Source: Nemertoderma westbladi (Eukaryota; Xenacoelomorpha; Nemertodermatida; Nemertodermatidae). From it: a stretch of DNA of 48,924 bases. Below are positions 20,563 through 30,921 of the stretch, in pieces (positions within the stretch are counted from its first letter, which is position 1; each line of letters begins with the position of its first letter). The stretch lies in assembly GCA_032718475.1 (NCBI GenBank), contig JAUCBJ010001528.1, forward strand, positions 1 to 48,924, given 5' to 3'. A program made the translations under genes and the position numbers. A model generated the notes under the pieces. The model saw only the letters and a program-made list of their open reading frames with translations. It searched no databases and was not told the DNA's origin.

Positions 20563-22290
20563 TCATTTTTTAATCCAAACAGCAATTTCACGAATTATCA
20601 ACCAAAACTTGGTGGAGCTCACTGTAATAACAATCCGGACGCACTGCACTGGGTCCGGATATCGTTCGGAGATATCCCGGATATCAGCTGTGCCGCTCCG
20701 CGATATGTCTCCGATCTTAGAGAACCCTAAGCAGGAGATGGCCCCCTTAAGGGTCCACGCGGTCAACCTTGGCGACAGATAAACGTCTGCGCCTCGGATA
20801 AGATCTTCCGGGTGTTGTTTGTTACCGGTGAGGATTACCAATCTGGACAACCGTACTGGCTCCCGGAACACCAAGGTAACGTGATCGTCAACTCGGTATT
20901 CGTTCACCCAGAAGTAACCTGCGTCCGTGTAGGCTAGGTTCGCATGGAAGTCGGTGTAGGGCCGTCTGCTAGAGACCACGAATCCACGCGGGTTGTCCGC
21001 TACTCCCACAAACTCTTTCTCGCTCCCGTAGAAAGGATCCATTTTCAGCTGCTTCTTGTTCTTCAATGAGGAACTAGTTCCCATGTGTTGGAACAGAGAA
21101 GGGCGAAATTCAATAATGTCTCTTTGTCCGAAGAGTTTATAGAAAATCGGCATTAAAAAATCTACCGGCATTTCCTCGTAGAAGAACAAGTAAAATAATG
21201 CGATTTCCTTGAGGTAGGAATTGGGTACTAATTTCCCAATGTGTCCCAGATTGCTGTACTCAGACATTACCCACGAGGCGTTCTGTGCGTTAATTTTCTC
21301 GATGTGTTGAGCGATGGAGCGAGTGAAATTATTCTCAGCGGTTACATCGTCCTCTAAATGTAAGTAATACCGGCCCAATCCGCTGCAGTAATTCATGAGA
21401 AAGGAGAAATCTACGCACTGTTTGGAACGCCAGTAAACCCGCTCGGGTTTGTCCCCGAAATTGTTCCTTAAGTTGTCAAGTCGAGGGTAAAAATTGGGAG
21501 GAGCCTCGATAAATCGGAGGAGTCCGGAGGCGATATAAGATTGGAAGAGAGGCAACGTGTTGGCCAACACATTCTTACGGGTTTCCTGGTTGGAATCTGC
21601 GAGAAATACGACAATGACGACCCGGTCTAGATGTTCCTCGGCAATATTCTCTATCAAAGAAGACAAAGTCGGTATTAAGTAGTTGGATTTATGACGGAAA
21701 ATAGTTGGGATACCGATAACAAGGATGTTATCCCGGGAATTAAGTGTTTGTGGGGCGGTAGGAGTGGTTGAATTGGTACCGGAATCGTTGACAACAGGAA
21801 TACCGACTACTACAGTTTCGATATTCGGAATATGAAGTCGTTCACTGCAAAAACGGTCCCGGTTCAATACCGGGGGTTCATCTCTCGTACTGTTAGGCCT
21901 AATCTCTTCGTCGTTCTGCGTGAGCTTAGACCACTGAATATGGTCGAGGTTGCTACATAACGCTGTGTAATTAATTGTACCTGTAAGGTTGATTTTTACG
22001 TTAAGTTTCGTTTCAGATGGCAGATCTGGAGGAATGGAACGCCTCGAACAGTTTTTTAAGAATTTCAATTGATCGCGGAGTATTTGAAAAACTAATTGAA
22101 GGGTCTTCCGTTCTGTAATAAGTTCCTGGTTCTTAGATATTACCAATTGTTCGTAGTTAGCTGAACTTGTTAACAGCAAAAGACTTAACATGAAGCTGCA
22201 CAATATGCTTGCTACAAGAAATCCCGTATTTTCAGTGCAATTGTTAAGATATTTATATACTATATTTCTAACAAATGTTAGTTTTCTCAC
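20563..22290 (-). CDS. MGAT4: MGAT4-family N-acetylglucosaminyltransferase, single large exon
   Basis: About 575 residues resembling GlcNAc-transferase IV. That enzyme adds beta-1,4-linked GlcNAc to the alpha-1,3-mannose arm of N-glycans in the medial Golgi. Visible features: a short N-terminal tail, a signal-anchor helix at about residues 24-42 (FLVASILCSFMLSLLLL), a stem with a coiled-coil-like region, then the catalytic domain from VIGIPTIFRHKSNYLIPTL (about 192-210). The acidic metal/UDP-binding box YYLHLEDDV lies near 320, followed by the family block SLFQHMGTSSSLKNK near 410. The C-terminal domain after about 435 (DPFYGSEKEF, FREPVRLSRLVILTGN) is the accessory region of MGAT4 enzymes. 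Oddity: the first codon of the frame at 22290 is GTG, and two in-frame TGA codons lie just upstream. No ATG precedes the membrane anchor. A tatcag acceptor sits just before, so the start codon probably lies in an unseen upstream exon. Length fits the family. Confidence 0.85.
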   Translation of the reverse strand: MRKLTFVRNIVYKYLNNCTENTGFLVASILCSFMLSLLLLTSSANYEQLVISKNQELITERKTLQLVFQILRDQLKFLKNCSRRSIPPDLPSETKLNVKINLTGTINYTALCSNLDHIQWSKLTQNDEEIRPNSTRDEPPVLNRDRFCSERLHIPNIETVVVGIPVVNDSGTNSTTPTAPQTLNSRDNILVIGIPTIFRHKSNYLIPTLSSLIENIAEEHLDRVVIVVFLADSNQETRKNVLANTLPLFQSYIASGLLRFIEAPPNFYPRLDNLRNNFGDKPERVYWRSKQCVDFSFLMNYCSGLGRYYLHLEDDVTAENNFTRSIAQHIEKINAQNASWVMSEYSNLGHIGKLVPNSYLKEIALFYLFFYEEMPVDFLMPIFYKLFGQRDIIEFRPSLFQHMGTSSSLKNKKQLKMDPFYGSEKEFVGVADNPRGFVVSSRRPYTDFHANLAYTDAGYFWVNEYRVDDHVTLVFREPVRLSRLVILTGNKQHPEDLIRGADVYLSPRLTAWTLKGAISCLGFSKIGDISRSGTADIRDISERYPDPVQCVRIVITVSSTKFWLIIREIAVWIKK

Positions 22291-23053
22291 TCTGATACTT
22301 CATCATAATGAAGGATGCAAGATAATTTAATTATATTACTCATACAATCTGTGCCTAAGTAATAAATCTGTAGGCCTAAGTAATAATGAGGAGTTATTAT
22401 CGGATTTCTGCTTGCTGTAGATTCATAAATCTATTTACTTTCATTTTCCATTATGGTACCGGTATGTAGTCAATATTCATGTTTCTACATGCAGTTAACA
22501 GTGTAAGCCTATCATGACGAAGGCCTACACTACTGTAGCCAATACTCTTCCTTGTCATGTGCCGTTCTACACAAACATTATTGATTTTGAAATTATTAAC
22601 TACTTCTTGCTTTCGTAATACATACATCTACTACTAACAGATATTAAATCGGGCACACGCACACTAGATGTATTAATTACAGTACATTTAACAACAACAA
22701 CATTATTTTTTATACATCTATAGGAGGGCTCCGTGGACCTGGGATAGCCACATGGTTCCCTATTAAAACAAAAGGCGTAGTAGTGTAGACTGGACACGTT
22801 CGTGGGGCCTTCGCGCAGCACGAGGCCCAGTTATTAGATACAAATTGAAATTGAGCGACTGTATCACAAAATCAGGTTTTGAGAAATTTACCCACACCAC
22901 CAATCAATCAAAGAAAGGGGGACAGTACGTGTTCACCCCTTTTAATCCCCCCCCCCCCCCCCCCCCACCACCCTTCCCAACCACCAATACATAACCGCGA
23001 CATCTACCACCCACAGAAGGGTAGCACGAACTTATTTCCAATCGCACGTTAAA
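22291..23053. other. Upstream region of MGAT4-like gene; poly-C tract
   Basis: Should contain the missing first exon and promoter of the minus-strand glycosyltransferase, but I could not identify them. A C run at 22947-22966 lies here. A short minus-strand open frame at 22600-22821 has no recognisable content. Confidence 0.35.
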
Positions 23054-23360
23054 TATGAAAAGCCAGGTGGTTTATATGAATATAATTAACGCAGTACTCG
23101 TTTTCATTATAAGCCTCTTTGCGTTCGACCTGTTTTGTATTTAAATATATTTCTTAAACGCAGGCTAGGACGATCTTTATAATAATAATAACTAGGGATG
23201 CGATCAATATGTGAAGCCAGGTGGTTTATGTAATAATTTAGTCAACGCAGTACTCGTCTTCATTATATGCCTCGTTGCGCTCGTCGCTTGTCCTGTTTTG
23301 TCATAAAATATTTTTCCTAAACGCAGACTGCCGATCTTTATACAGTTATAACTATGCGAA
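23054..23360 (+). repeat. Direct duplication of a ~150-bp segment
   Basis: Segments at about 23054-23200 and 23205-23360 share gaagccaggtggtttat, acgcagtactcgt, cattata.gcct, cctgttttgt, aaacgcag and gatctttata in the same order, with scattered differences. It is a local tandem duplication of two diverged copies, with no coding content. Confidence 0.75.
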
Positions 23361-23665
23361 GTTTCGAAACTGTGTGAGTAACTGTTGATACATCTATGTG
23401 GAGATGTGTGATATGTGGAGGTGTGTGATACAACGCCAACGCATCTTATGCCGATGTAGTAATATGGGTATTGAAATAATATTAAATCAATGTACACTCT
23501 TAAAGCTGCAGCGAAAAAATGTAGCTAATTTCCTAGGTTACCTATAAAATAATAATATTATTTTTAAGAACATTAATTTTACTACTTTGCAAAAATTCAA
23601 TTAAAAAATAACCAGACATATACATTGTGGAATAAACTATTTCAGAAGCCTACAACAGCCATGCC

Positions 23666-23815
23666 ATGGATAGTATTTATGTTATTATATCTGTCATTTA
23701 CCTGTCTGTCTGGGCTGGAATAGCAATACTGGTTGCCTACAGTATTACAATTCCTCTCTGGTTAGTCTACAGCCACAACTCCAAGCCAGCTAGCTCCACA
23801 CCAGCAGAGACTTGA
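23666..23815 (+). CDS. Candidate 49-residue single-pass membrane micropeptide
   Basis: A small frame starting at an ATG in strong context (gccATGG) and ending in TGA. The sequence begins MDSIYVIISVIYLSVWAG and has a continuous hydrophobic segment over about residues 4-34 (through ITIPLWLVY). It ends in a polar Ser/Pro/Lys tail (HNSKPASSTPAET). This is the layout of small regulatory membrane peptides. A possible AATAAA signal lies about 90 bases after the stop. No family is recognised, and chance cannot be ruled out because hydrophobic frames are common in T-rich DNA. Confidence 0.3.
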   Translation: MDSIYVIISVIYLSVWAGIAILVAYSITIPLWLVYSHNSKPASSTPAET

Positions 23816-24129
23816 CCAATAATCATTCCCAGCAACTGGCTGCCTTACATCCTTCCATCTATGTACCAGCATGTTAGCCAATAAATGAGCAGTATTTAAT
23901 GAGAATAAATTTTTTATGACGTTTTAATTACTTTAGATCAATTAAAGACACAATTATTAAAGCAAATCACTTGAACTAATTAAAAACTATAATAGAATGG
24001 CGTATGTGGATTACATCTGTATAATTTTTAAGTATAATTATTTAAATCTTATACTGTAAAACAATTAATTTCCTTTAAAAGGCAGGTTGAAAATGGTGTT
24101 TTTACCGTAATCAACTTAATTAACTAATT

Positions 24130-24330
24130 AACTGCTATTATCTTAGCTTCTCGAAGGCCACACGGAAATTCTACTTGGAAAATTTCTAAACTTTTGCCAA
24201 ACAACATGTGTACCAAGTTTGGATAGATTTCATCAAAGATTGGCCGAGTTATTAACGTTTAAAATTGAACACGACAGAACGACAGAACGACAGAACGACA
24301 GGTTGATTAATGGTACCACTACGCTAAGGC
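24130..24330. repeat. Probable transposon 3' end with tandem acgacagaa tail
   Basis: Contains caagtttggatagatttcat and attggccgagttatt followed by four copies of gacagaac (about 24265-24302). That layout resembles the 3' end of some invertebrate non-LTR elements, where a conserved untranslated stretch ends in a short tandem tail. No ORF is present. Confidence 0.4.
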
Positions 24331-26109
24331 TCACTCACTTCGTGGCTCGCCCCACAACATCTTAATGCCAAACATTCGTGGAATGACATTGACATTTGAT
24401 CGCTTCCTGTTTGTTAGTCTGTTTACAACGCGTTGTGTTGATGTTAAAGTTAATGTAGGCCCTACAACAAAGTATAGTAACAACATAGCAGCAACAAGTT
24501 AATAACAATATAACCAACAATATAGTAAATGAATACATTTACAAATTTTCCTCGCAGCGCAAGATTAGCAAAATTTTATTGCAAATTTGTTGCGTTTAAA
24601 GTGAAGATTTATTGCATTGTAGGTAGAGTTTGAAAGAGCTATTTCATTTTTATATTCACTACAGACAATAAATTATTCACATCGGCGTCTTACCAAAACC
24701 ATACTTTCAATAAGGAAACTGGTTTACAATAGGCGCCAATTCAGGAACAGCTGATCATTGCTATAAATAAACCGACCTAGTATATACTATATACTATAAA
24801 ATATTGTAATTGGTAGAGTTGCAACCGAGAGCAATAAATAAATCTATATATTTTCTCGGCGAATTAACAATATGCCCCCCACCCCTTAGGCTATTTTTCA
24901 ATGTAGATAAAGCTGCAGGTTGCACATAATTCTAACAGAATAATATACGAAATATAGTCAATAGCGCAGCTTACAAATTAGAATAATCAGCTGTATTTTA
25001 AGTCAATTATCCTATGGAGAGGGATAAATTTTGATTGTGTCAAAAATCAAGTCACCCATATCAAGGCGGGGGGGGGGGGGGGGCAGGGGGGGGGGCATAA
25101 TTATCGTTTAAAGATGCTGAGGTGAGAACTCAGAAGTGCTATCTAGCGAAAATAATATGCTGAATTCCTATGGCGAAAAGCACAATAATATAATACAATT
25201 TATTGGTGACATTCCTATATATTTCATTACAATGGCACTAAATTTTGTCGGCGAACAAACCTTGTCAGAATTAATTATTGCAAAATCTCAAAATATTTTC
25301 ACGTACGCAACCGACGACGACTCACGTGCTACCGGCCAAACGCTTTAATCACAGTTATACGAATTGAGTTTAGGGAATGTGGTTGTTGGGATTAAAAAAT
25401 ACATTGATTGTGTTTTTTTGTTCCACCCCAATAAATTTATATGAAGAACATCAAAGTTGAATCTCTATAAAGAATTCCGCTCTCATTGTGGGCCTGGGGA
25501 CCAACTCACCAACCTGGGCCTGGGGACCAACTCACCAACCAACACGCATATTATATAGCGAGGTAATTTAACGCTAGGCCTTCCTCTACGTATTGGGAAG
25601 CATTTTGTTCACAGCTCTCCACGCTAAGCTGCGTGATTGCATGTACGCCCTAGGAAGAAAATCGATGAAGATGGCCTCCTCTATAAAATCGCCTTAGGCT
25701 AAATGGTTTATTGGGGACGACTTTCCGACACAATAGCCTGTGTCTTTGTACCTGGGAGATTGGATGCCTTCTATGGGAGTAATTATGTTCCCATCTTTTT
25801 GCGGTAATAGCCCAACAGGAATACAGTTGGAACACCAACTCCGCTGTATAACTAGACCACCAAAGGGGCATTAATATTAATGATGGTAGGAACTGGGGGC
25901 CACTGACCTAACCCGATGACCGGGGTTTAATAGTTGTAGTTTCGTAACCTGGACACCTTCACTGCCTCCAAAAGTTAGGGCCTAACTTCACGGGAGCACT
26001 TTCGCTCGGATTTTATTCTCTAATTCTCACTCATGCAGGTCAACCGTAACTTTTATATGCGGCCCGGCCCTATTAGAATTAAACCGAATGTAATATGTAT
26101 TTTGGTACG
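24331..26109. other. Gene-free stretch with repeat fragments and a poly-G tract
   Basis: The segment 24985-25095 (aatcagctgta..., gagagggataaattttgattg, then G runs at 25068-25083 and 25086-25095) is related to about 28620-28700, where the run is C. At about 25488-25540 a 24-base word (tgggcctggggaccaactca plus ccaa) is tandemly duplicated. Short open frames at 25136-25348 (+) and 25871-25650 (-) have no recognisable domains. Confidence 0.45.
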
Positions 26110-26290
26110 CAGCAAACTTCGCCCGCGAGCAATCTTCGCCCTCAAAGTGAGTGTTAACAACATCGTTTATTGTTTTGGTTAGAAAATTCCGTCTCTTTAA
26201 CTTGCCGTCTCTTTAACCTGCTCCTTTCCCCCAATCGGGCGAAGGTTGGACGCGAGCGAAGATTTCCCGCGGGCGAAGATTGAATCCAAC
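26110..26290. repeat. Short inverted-repeat element with dispersed motif
   Basis: The ends carry gcaatcttcgccc and gggcgaagattg in inverted orientation. The interior has gtttattgttttggttagaaaa and taacctgctcctttccc, the dispersed motif also seen at about 1727 and 28912. It is probably a small non-autonomous transposon. Confidence 0.5.
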
Positions 26291-26689
26291 CGTTCGGTTT
26301 GTGATATCCTATTAGAGTTGAACTAACAAGGAGCAACTATTGTTCAATGATAGATTTTGGGTAAACGCAAAATAAATACAATTTATGTAATCGTACCGGT
26401 ATGTATGTATGAGATTATTTGAGATCAATGCGGTGAACATTGAAAGCAAAATATAGTTAAATATAGTAGGTTTTATTATGTGTTCTTAAATAGTATTACG
26501 TTGTCAATAAAATATATAATCTAATCCAATCTATATTGTGCTGAGTATATTTCTCAAATTATAATTTTACGAGATAAAGAAAGCGGCTAGACATAATTGC
26601 ATGTTTCCATAGAGATTTTTATAGTTACAGTACCTTAGGTACATGTATAGGTACGTGTATAGGTAGCAGTGACTGCTTTTATTAGAGAA

Positions 26690-27121
26690 ACGTAATGTCT
26701 GATTGTCTGATATTTATTTGTAGTTCTATTTGTCGAGTTCGTGGAAAGCCACTCCGAATTCATGGCACATTGGAAAGGCCAATTCCTTATTATAATGGAC
26801 TTTCGGAGAAGCAACTGCGTAGCATAAAACATGGGGGCTACGTGAGGGGCTTCAGCGCTGGGAGCCAATTAGAGTTAATACAACACGGCCCCAAAACGAT
26901 GTCCAATCACGGACAAGCACGAACTGTGACACACTGCAGCCTACCTAACGGGGTATTCCCGTTAGGGACTTACCTCACCTGACCGTTATCCTTGCACGTG
27001 AGCCGCAATAGGCCCCGTTATAACCTCATGTGACTTTAACTAAACTCCATCCGCGCGCCCATTACTAGTAGTTTAATGCTCGTAAAAGTTTACTGAGAAA
27101 AGTTAATTTGACTAAAAGAAG
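26690..27121 (+). promoter_or_regulatory. Hes: Upstream / 5' region of the HES gene
   Basis: About 430 bp immediately before the HES start codon, less AT-rich than its surroundings. It contains a palindromic E-box CACGTG at 26995-27000, a site class bound by HES/Hairy proteins and other bHLH factors, so negative feedback is possible. Open frames on both strands here (for example 26695-26982) show no known domain and probably reflect the base composition. The transcription start is not determined. Confidence 0.4.
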
Positions 27122-27274
27122 ATGGACACACCGCCTGAGCTGAACCCATCAACCCATGTGGGAAACTCTTTCCCAGTCTTTGTAACTGCACCCCCTGCCA
27201 GCAGTCATCAGCACCTTCCCTTTCTACCTGGGATGATGAATCAAACATTAATGACCCACATTAATCAACACCAG
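27122..27274 (+). CDS. Hes: HES/Hairy transcriptional repressor, exon 1
   Basis: The first coding exon runs from the ATG (context agaagATGG) to a CAG|gtaaat donor, giving 51 codons in phase 0. It encodes MDTPPELNPSTHVGNSFPVF followed by a Pro/Ser/His-rich low-complexity stretch with no domain. It joins in frame to exon 2 (Gln|Val). Gene-level: five exons (27122-27274, 30646-30921, 31574-31661, 35912-36053, 36413-37361) give 1608 coding bases, 535 residues and a stop, with all junctions GT-AG and in frame. A CSL-type word (TGTGGGAA) lies inside this exon at 27157-27164. Confidence 0.78.
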
Positions 27275-28081
27275 GTAAATCAATAGTGCATAGCCTCGTT
27301 TAACTTTGCCACTAGGCGGCACAAGTGCCGCCCAGTTGAATCAATTTGCCGCCTAGTCACAGCCAGAGTGCCTTCCTAATATATTATATCTGGACTAGCC
27401 TCAGCCAGCGACCAATCACCCAGTAAAGTACCTACATAAACTTCTAAAGGAATAAGTGATTGACAGCACAGAGACTTCAATGGGTGATAGCCATAGTACA
27501 GTAGTAGTAGTAGTAGTGGAGGGATGAGTCAGTGTCCAACCCAATGCGACCTTTACTAATGTTAGTAAAGGTCGCGCCTTTGGTCCAATCATTGTGTAGA
27601 TGTCTATAGATTCCTGATAGGCTTACTGCAGTTAATTGGTGCCTCAGATGGATATTGGATAGTTCCAACTTCCAAGGCTGCTTGCTATCACCATACTTAC
27701 CTGTCTGGCACCTTTAACCCCCTACCCCTGTTAAGAGTAGTCAGTTTTCAGTATATGTTACTATTAGTATTCAGGAGAGATTTAGAAGTTTATTAGTCAT
27801 TATAAACTACCCCGAGACGGCAGGGCTTACATTGCATCATTGCTTTATTATGTAATAAATTGGTTTTGAAAATTAAGTGTTTAACTACTTAATTAGGGTT
27901 CGTCTATGTACATTTATTAATAATTTGATATAATTATAATAATACTATTATTATTTTATTAATAATAATTTATTAAGTTTTAATAATGATTTTTATGATA
28001 CTGTATATTTATTTATTTATTTATGATACTGATATTATTTTTCTTATAAATTTAATTATATTATTTTTAATAAGTATATTT
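27275..28081. other. HES intron 1, proximal part
   Basis: Contains a near-perfect palindrome at 27546-27575 (gcgacctttactaa, two bases, then its complement), a (tag)n tract at about 27500, and gccgcctag-type inverted words at 27318-27358. From about 27900 onward it is AT-rich. No exon is seen. Confidence 0.4.
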
Positions 28082-28361
28082 AGGCCCATGTGAAGAATAC
28101 CAGACTTTCTGCCGTTATATTTCACTTTGCAGTTACCCCCATGTGAAGAATATCAGGTTTTCACAAAAAAACACAGGTTACAGACGGGTTGAATCTAACC
28201 AAAACAATAAACGAATTAGTATATGTACAGCTTATAAGACAGAAATTAGCGCTATAAAACACTTAATAAAGATAAATTAAAAAAAATACAAAATCTTCAT
28301 ATATAAAATTCCAATAAAAAGTCGACCGAAAAGTGAAATCCTGGAATTCTTCACATGGGCG
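28082..28361. mobile_element. ~280-bp MITE with 9-bp target duplication
   Basis: Terminal inverted repeats cccatgtgaagaataccag (left) and its complement ctggaattcttcacatggg (right), with a third internal copy at about 28139. The word agtatattt flanks both sides (28073-28081 and 28362-28370), a 9-bp target-site duplication. Ends plus an 8-9-bp duplication suit a hAT- or Mutator-type non-autonomous element. It lies in HES intron 1. Confidence 0.75.
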
Positions 28362-28529
28362 AGTATATTTTGGCCGACAATAATTTAATTATTTATTAAA
28401 GAAATAATTATTATAAGATTAAATTCAAGTCTTATAATCTAGCACTTTTACAGCTTTATATAGACAGGGGAAGTGGACGCAAATCCCATCTTGGCGAATT
28501 AATATCCCGCCTCAGTTAAATTATCAATT

Positions 28530-28975
28530 TAGGGAAAGGAGCAGGTTACAGTGGCATGTTATTTTAACCAAAACAATAAACTAAACAAAACAGTTTACAG
28601 TTTTATTTTTGAGAGTAATCAGCTGTTATTTGCGTCGAATTTCCCCTGGAGAGGGATGAATTTTTATTGCATCCAGTTCCCCCCCCCCCCCCCCCCCCCT
28701 ATCTGGCTTTATAATATTACAATTTCCGGCTCAAATAAATTTGGTGCATACTACAGGTACCTCCTATTTTCTACACATTAATAACCTTACCACCGATTTT
28801 AATCTCCCGATCCTTAATACCGATTTTTTTTTCATTTCATCTAGAGCAACATTTCATCAGAATTCCAAATCTGAAGTCTGTTTGTTCATAGCTTGTTCCG
28901 TTATCGAAATATCGTTTATTGTTTTGGTTAGAAAAGCCGGCAGCCTCTGTAATCTGCTCCTTTCCTTCAAATGGT
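28530..28975. repeat. Interspersed repeat with poly-C tract and motif pair in both orientations
   Basis: The start (agggaaaggagcaggttaca ... aaccaaaacaataaac) and end (gtttattgttttggttagaa ... taatctgctcctttcc) are inverted copies of the same motif pair, about 400 bp apart, with a C run at 28679-28699 between them. This fits terminal inverted repeats of a composite or foldback element in HES intron 1. Confidence 0.55.
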
Positions 28976-29614
28976 ATCAGACACTTATTTTCAATAATTT
29001 TGCAATTTAATGAAAACAAGTTACTTTATTTCACTAATAAATTTGTAAAACTTTTAGAGAGAAAGCAGTTTTTTCAAATAGTATATAATTATTAAATTTT
29101 ATTTCTTACCTTATAGATAATTAATTAATTTTTGATTGGGCTGTGTATGGCATTTTCTCACCTATTAAATATAAATTGTAAATGTAATACAGTATGTACA
29201 TGTAATTGAATTAATGTATATTTAATGTTACATCTATTATATTGAAATATAAATGGCTATATTTTATGATGCAATAAATTGAATTATTATTGGTTTCATT
29301 TAATTTTTAGTGTAATGTAATCTAATGTTATTATTTTCTTTCTAGCTGGCCTTATTGTTAAAAATATTCGGAAATAATTGTATAATTATTAATTTTGTTA
29401 TCAAACCTGTTTTAACCACCTCTGAATTTCCGGTTATAGGTGCCACATTTTCTATTATAATTTAATATTTATGTAAAATAATGATTTAATTAAGTTTTGT
29501 AAAATTAGTTGTTGCTTCTTATAGAAATTATATCCATTATTGTCAATAAACAATATATTACAGTATGCTTAATAGTTTTTCGTTCACACACATTAAAAAT
29601 GTGTATCAAATTCA

Positions 29615-29638
29615 CCCCCCCCCCCCCCCCCCCCCCCC
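29615..29638 (+). repeat. Poly-C tract in HES intron 1
   Basis: A run of 24 C. Flanking DNA (28976-29929) is AT-rich with no exon or element I can define. Confidence 0.85.
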
Positions 29639-29929
29639 ACTCATACAATTTGCCATGGCGAGTGACTGTGCCGCCCAGTAAAAAATTCTTAAAAGAGGCT
29701 ATGCAATAGTGTATTAATTGTACAATATTTACATTAATGACGCAATAGGCGTGGCGCTTTAAATATATTCCTTATATAAAATATTGCATAATTTTAAACT
29801 TATTTTTCATCACGTTCTTGCCCTACATGACATCTATATCTTTATTGCTTCACCATCGCACATACTTTATTTGTATGATATCATTTAATATGTTACTCTG
29901 ATTATATATAAGCATTCGCCCATGGCCTA

Positions 29930-30170
29930 TGATACGCCTCACAATACAGGTGCCACACCCCTATTGCCAGGCCACATCGTGGATTTCGCAGTGCAGTTGA
30001 TGTTGACAGTAAGCTCATCAGAGTCACCTGTAATAGCTACATGACCTTGACTTACCATTGGCTGAAGCCCATCTACCACAGCATGCCTGTGTACCTGCTG
30101 GGGCTGACAGATACCCGTTATAGTGTGTTAATTGGAATATACGAGGATTTAGCTATTTAGCTGATTCGAA
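29930..30170. other. Open, gene-like island in HES intron 1 (unidentified)
   Basis: About 240 bp of balanced composition inside AT-rich intron. One minus-strand frame is open for more than 50 codons (reads HRHAVVDGLQPMVSQGHVAI, then TGDSDELTVNINC), and one plus-strand frame for a similar length (TYHWLKPIYHSMPVYLLGLT). Neither has a start codon in good context or a domain I recognise. It may be an exon of a nested gene, a transposon ORF remnant or chance. Confidence 0.3.
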
Positions 30171-30645
30171 AACGTTAGAGCTCTTTGCAGCCGTCGCACT
30201 ACCGCACTATACACCCACCCAGTGCATTTTTGTATCCGCTTCATTGGCATGGGTTTCTCACAGTACAGAGCACTATAAATATAATATAAGAGTTATTACT
30301 CGAGAACAATGAATTTTTTAATAAAAATGGGATGGTGTGTCTATTCTAATAAACCGTGTGCAGTTAAGCGCTACATAGCCGAGGCACCAAGGTGGGATCT
30401 GGCTACACAATCAGCTGGAATATGTTGCCAACTGGCGGCATAAAGAAAGGTTACGAGCATGCTGTAATGCAACTATAGGAGGCGTTTTCGATATTGAGAC
30501 AACTCAGCGCAGTTAGGTGCAACATCGGCATATGCGACTTTTTCGAGAACGCGTGTATGAATGCATTGCGTACTGCTATGCTCTTTAAACTGCGTCGCTG
30601 ACGACGCGAGAACATTTTAATCAACTTTTTTCAATTTTCAAACAG
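30171..30645. other. HES intron 1, distal part
   Basis: No exon found. The last 250 bp before exon 2 are less AT-rich and carry several CG-containing words (gcgtcgctgacgacgcgaga). The intron ends in a polypyrimidine tract and caaacag acceptor. Confidence 0.4.
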
Positions 30646-30921
30646 GTGATGTCAAATGAGCAAACTCCTCTAAGTTATCCTCCAATGGCCCTCCAACCCA
30701 CCAACTCAGTGGAACAAATCCCCGCAGGGATTATAAGGCAGCCTCTTGGTTCCCTAAACCCCAATGTAACAAGACCCAGAACCCCACCAAACAGCTGCGG
30801 GAAACTGAAAGTAAAGGAGCGACGCAGTAACAAACCGATCATGGAAAAGAAAAGAAGAGCTCGGATCAATTCCAGTTTAAACCAATTGAAGTACCTAATT
30901 CTCGACGCTCTTAGAAAAGAT
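30646..30921 (+). CDS. Hes: HES exon 2 (basic region and helix 1)
   Basis: Acceptor ttttcaaacag, donor GAT|gttagt; 92 codons, phase 0 at both ends (residues 52-143). After a Pro-rich lead-in comes the basic region [20 protein letters not shown] (residues 110-129). The Pro at 115 in this region is the signature that separates HES/Hairy from Hey and other bHLH proteins and gives preference for N-box or class C sites. Helix 1 follows ([14 protein letters not shown]). This is the DNA-binding part of a Notch-pathway-type repressor acting as a dimer in the nucleus. Reading on past the donor soon meets a stop, confirming the splice. Confidence 0.93.

Noticed and set aside
28551-29019. Short plus- and minus-strand frames with Pro runs
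   Set aside because: They run through a poly-C tract and an interspersed repeat, and have no domain or splice support.
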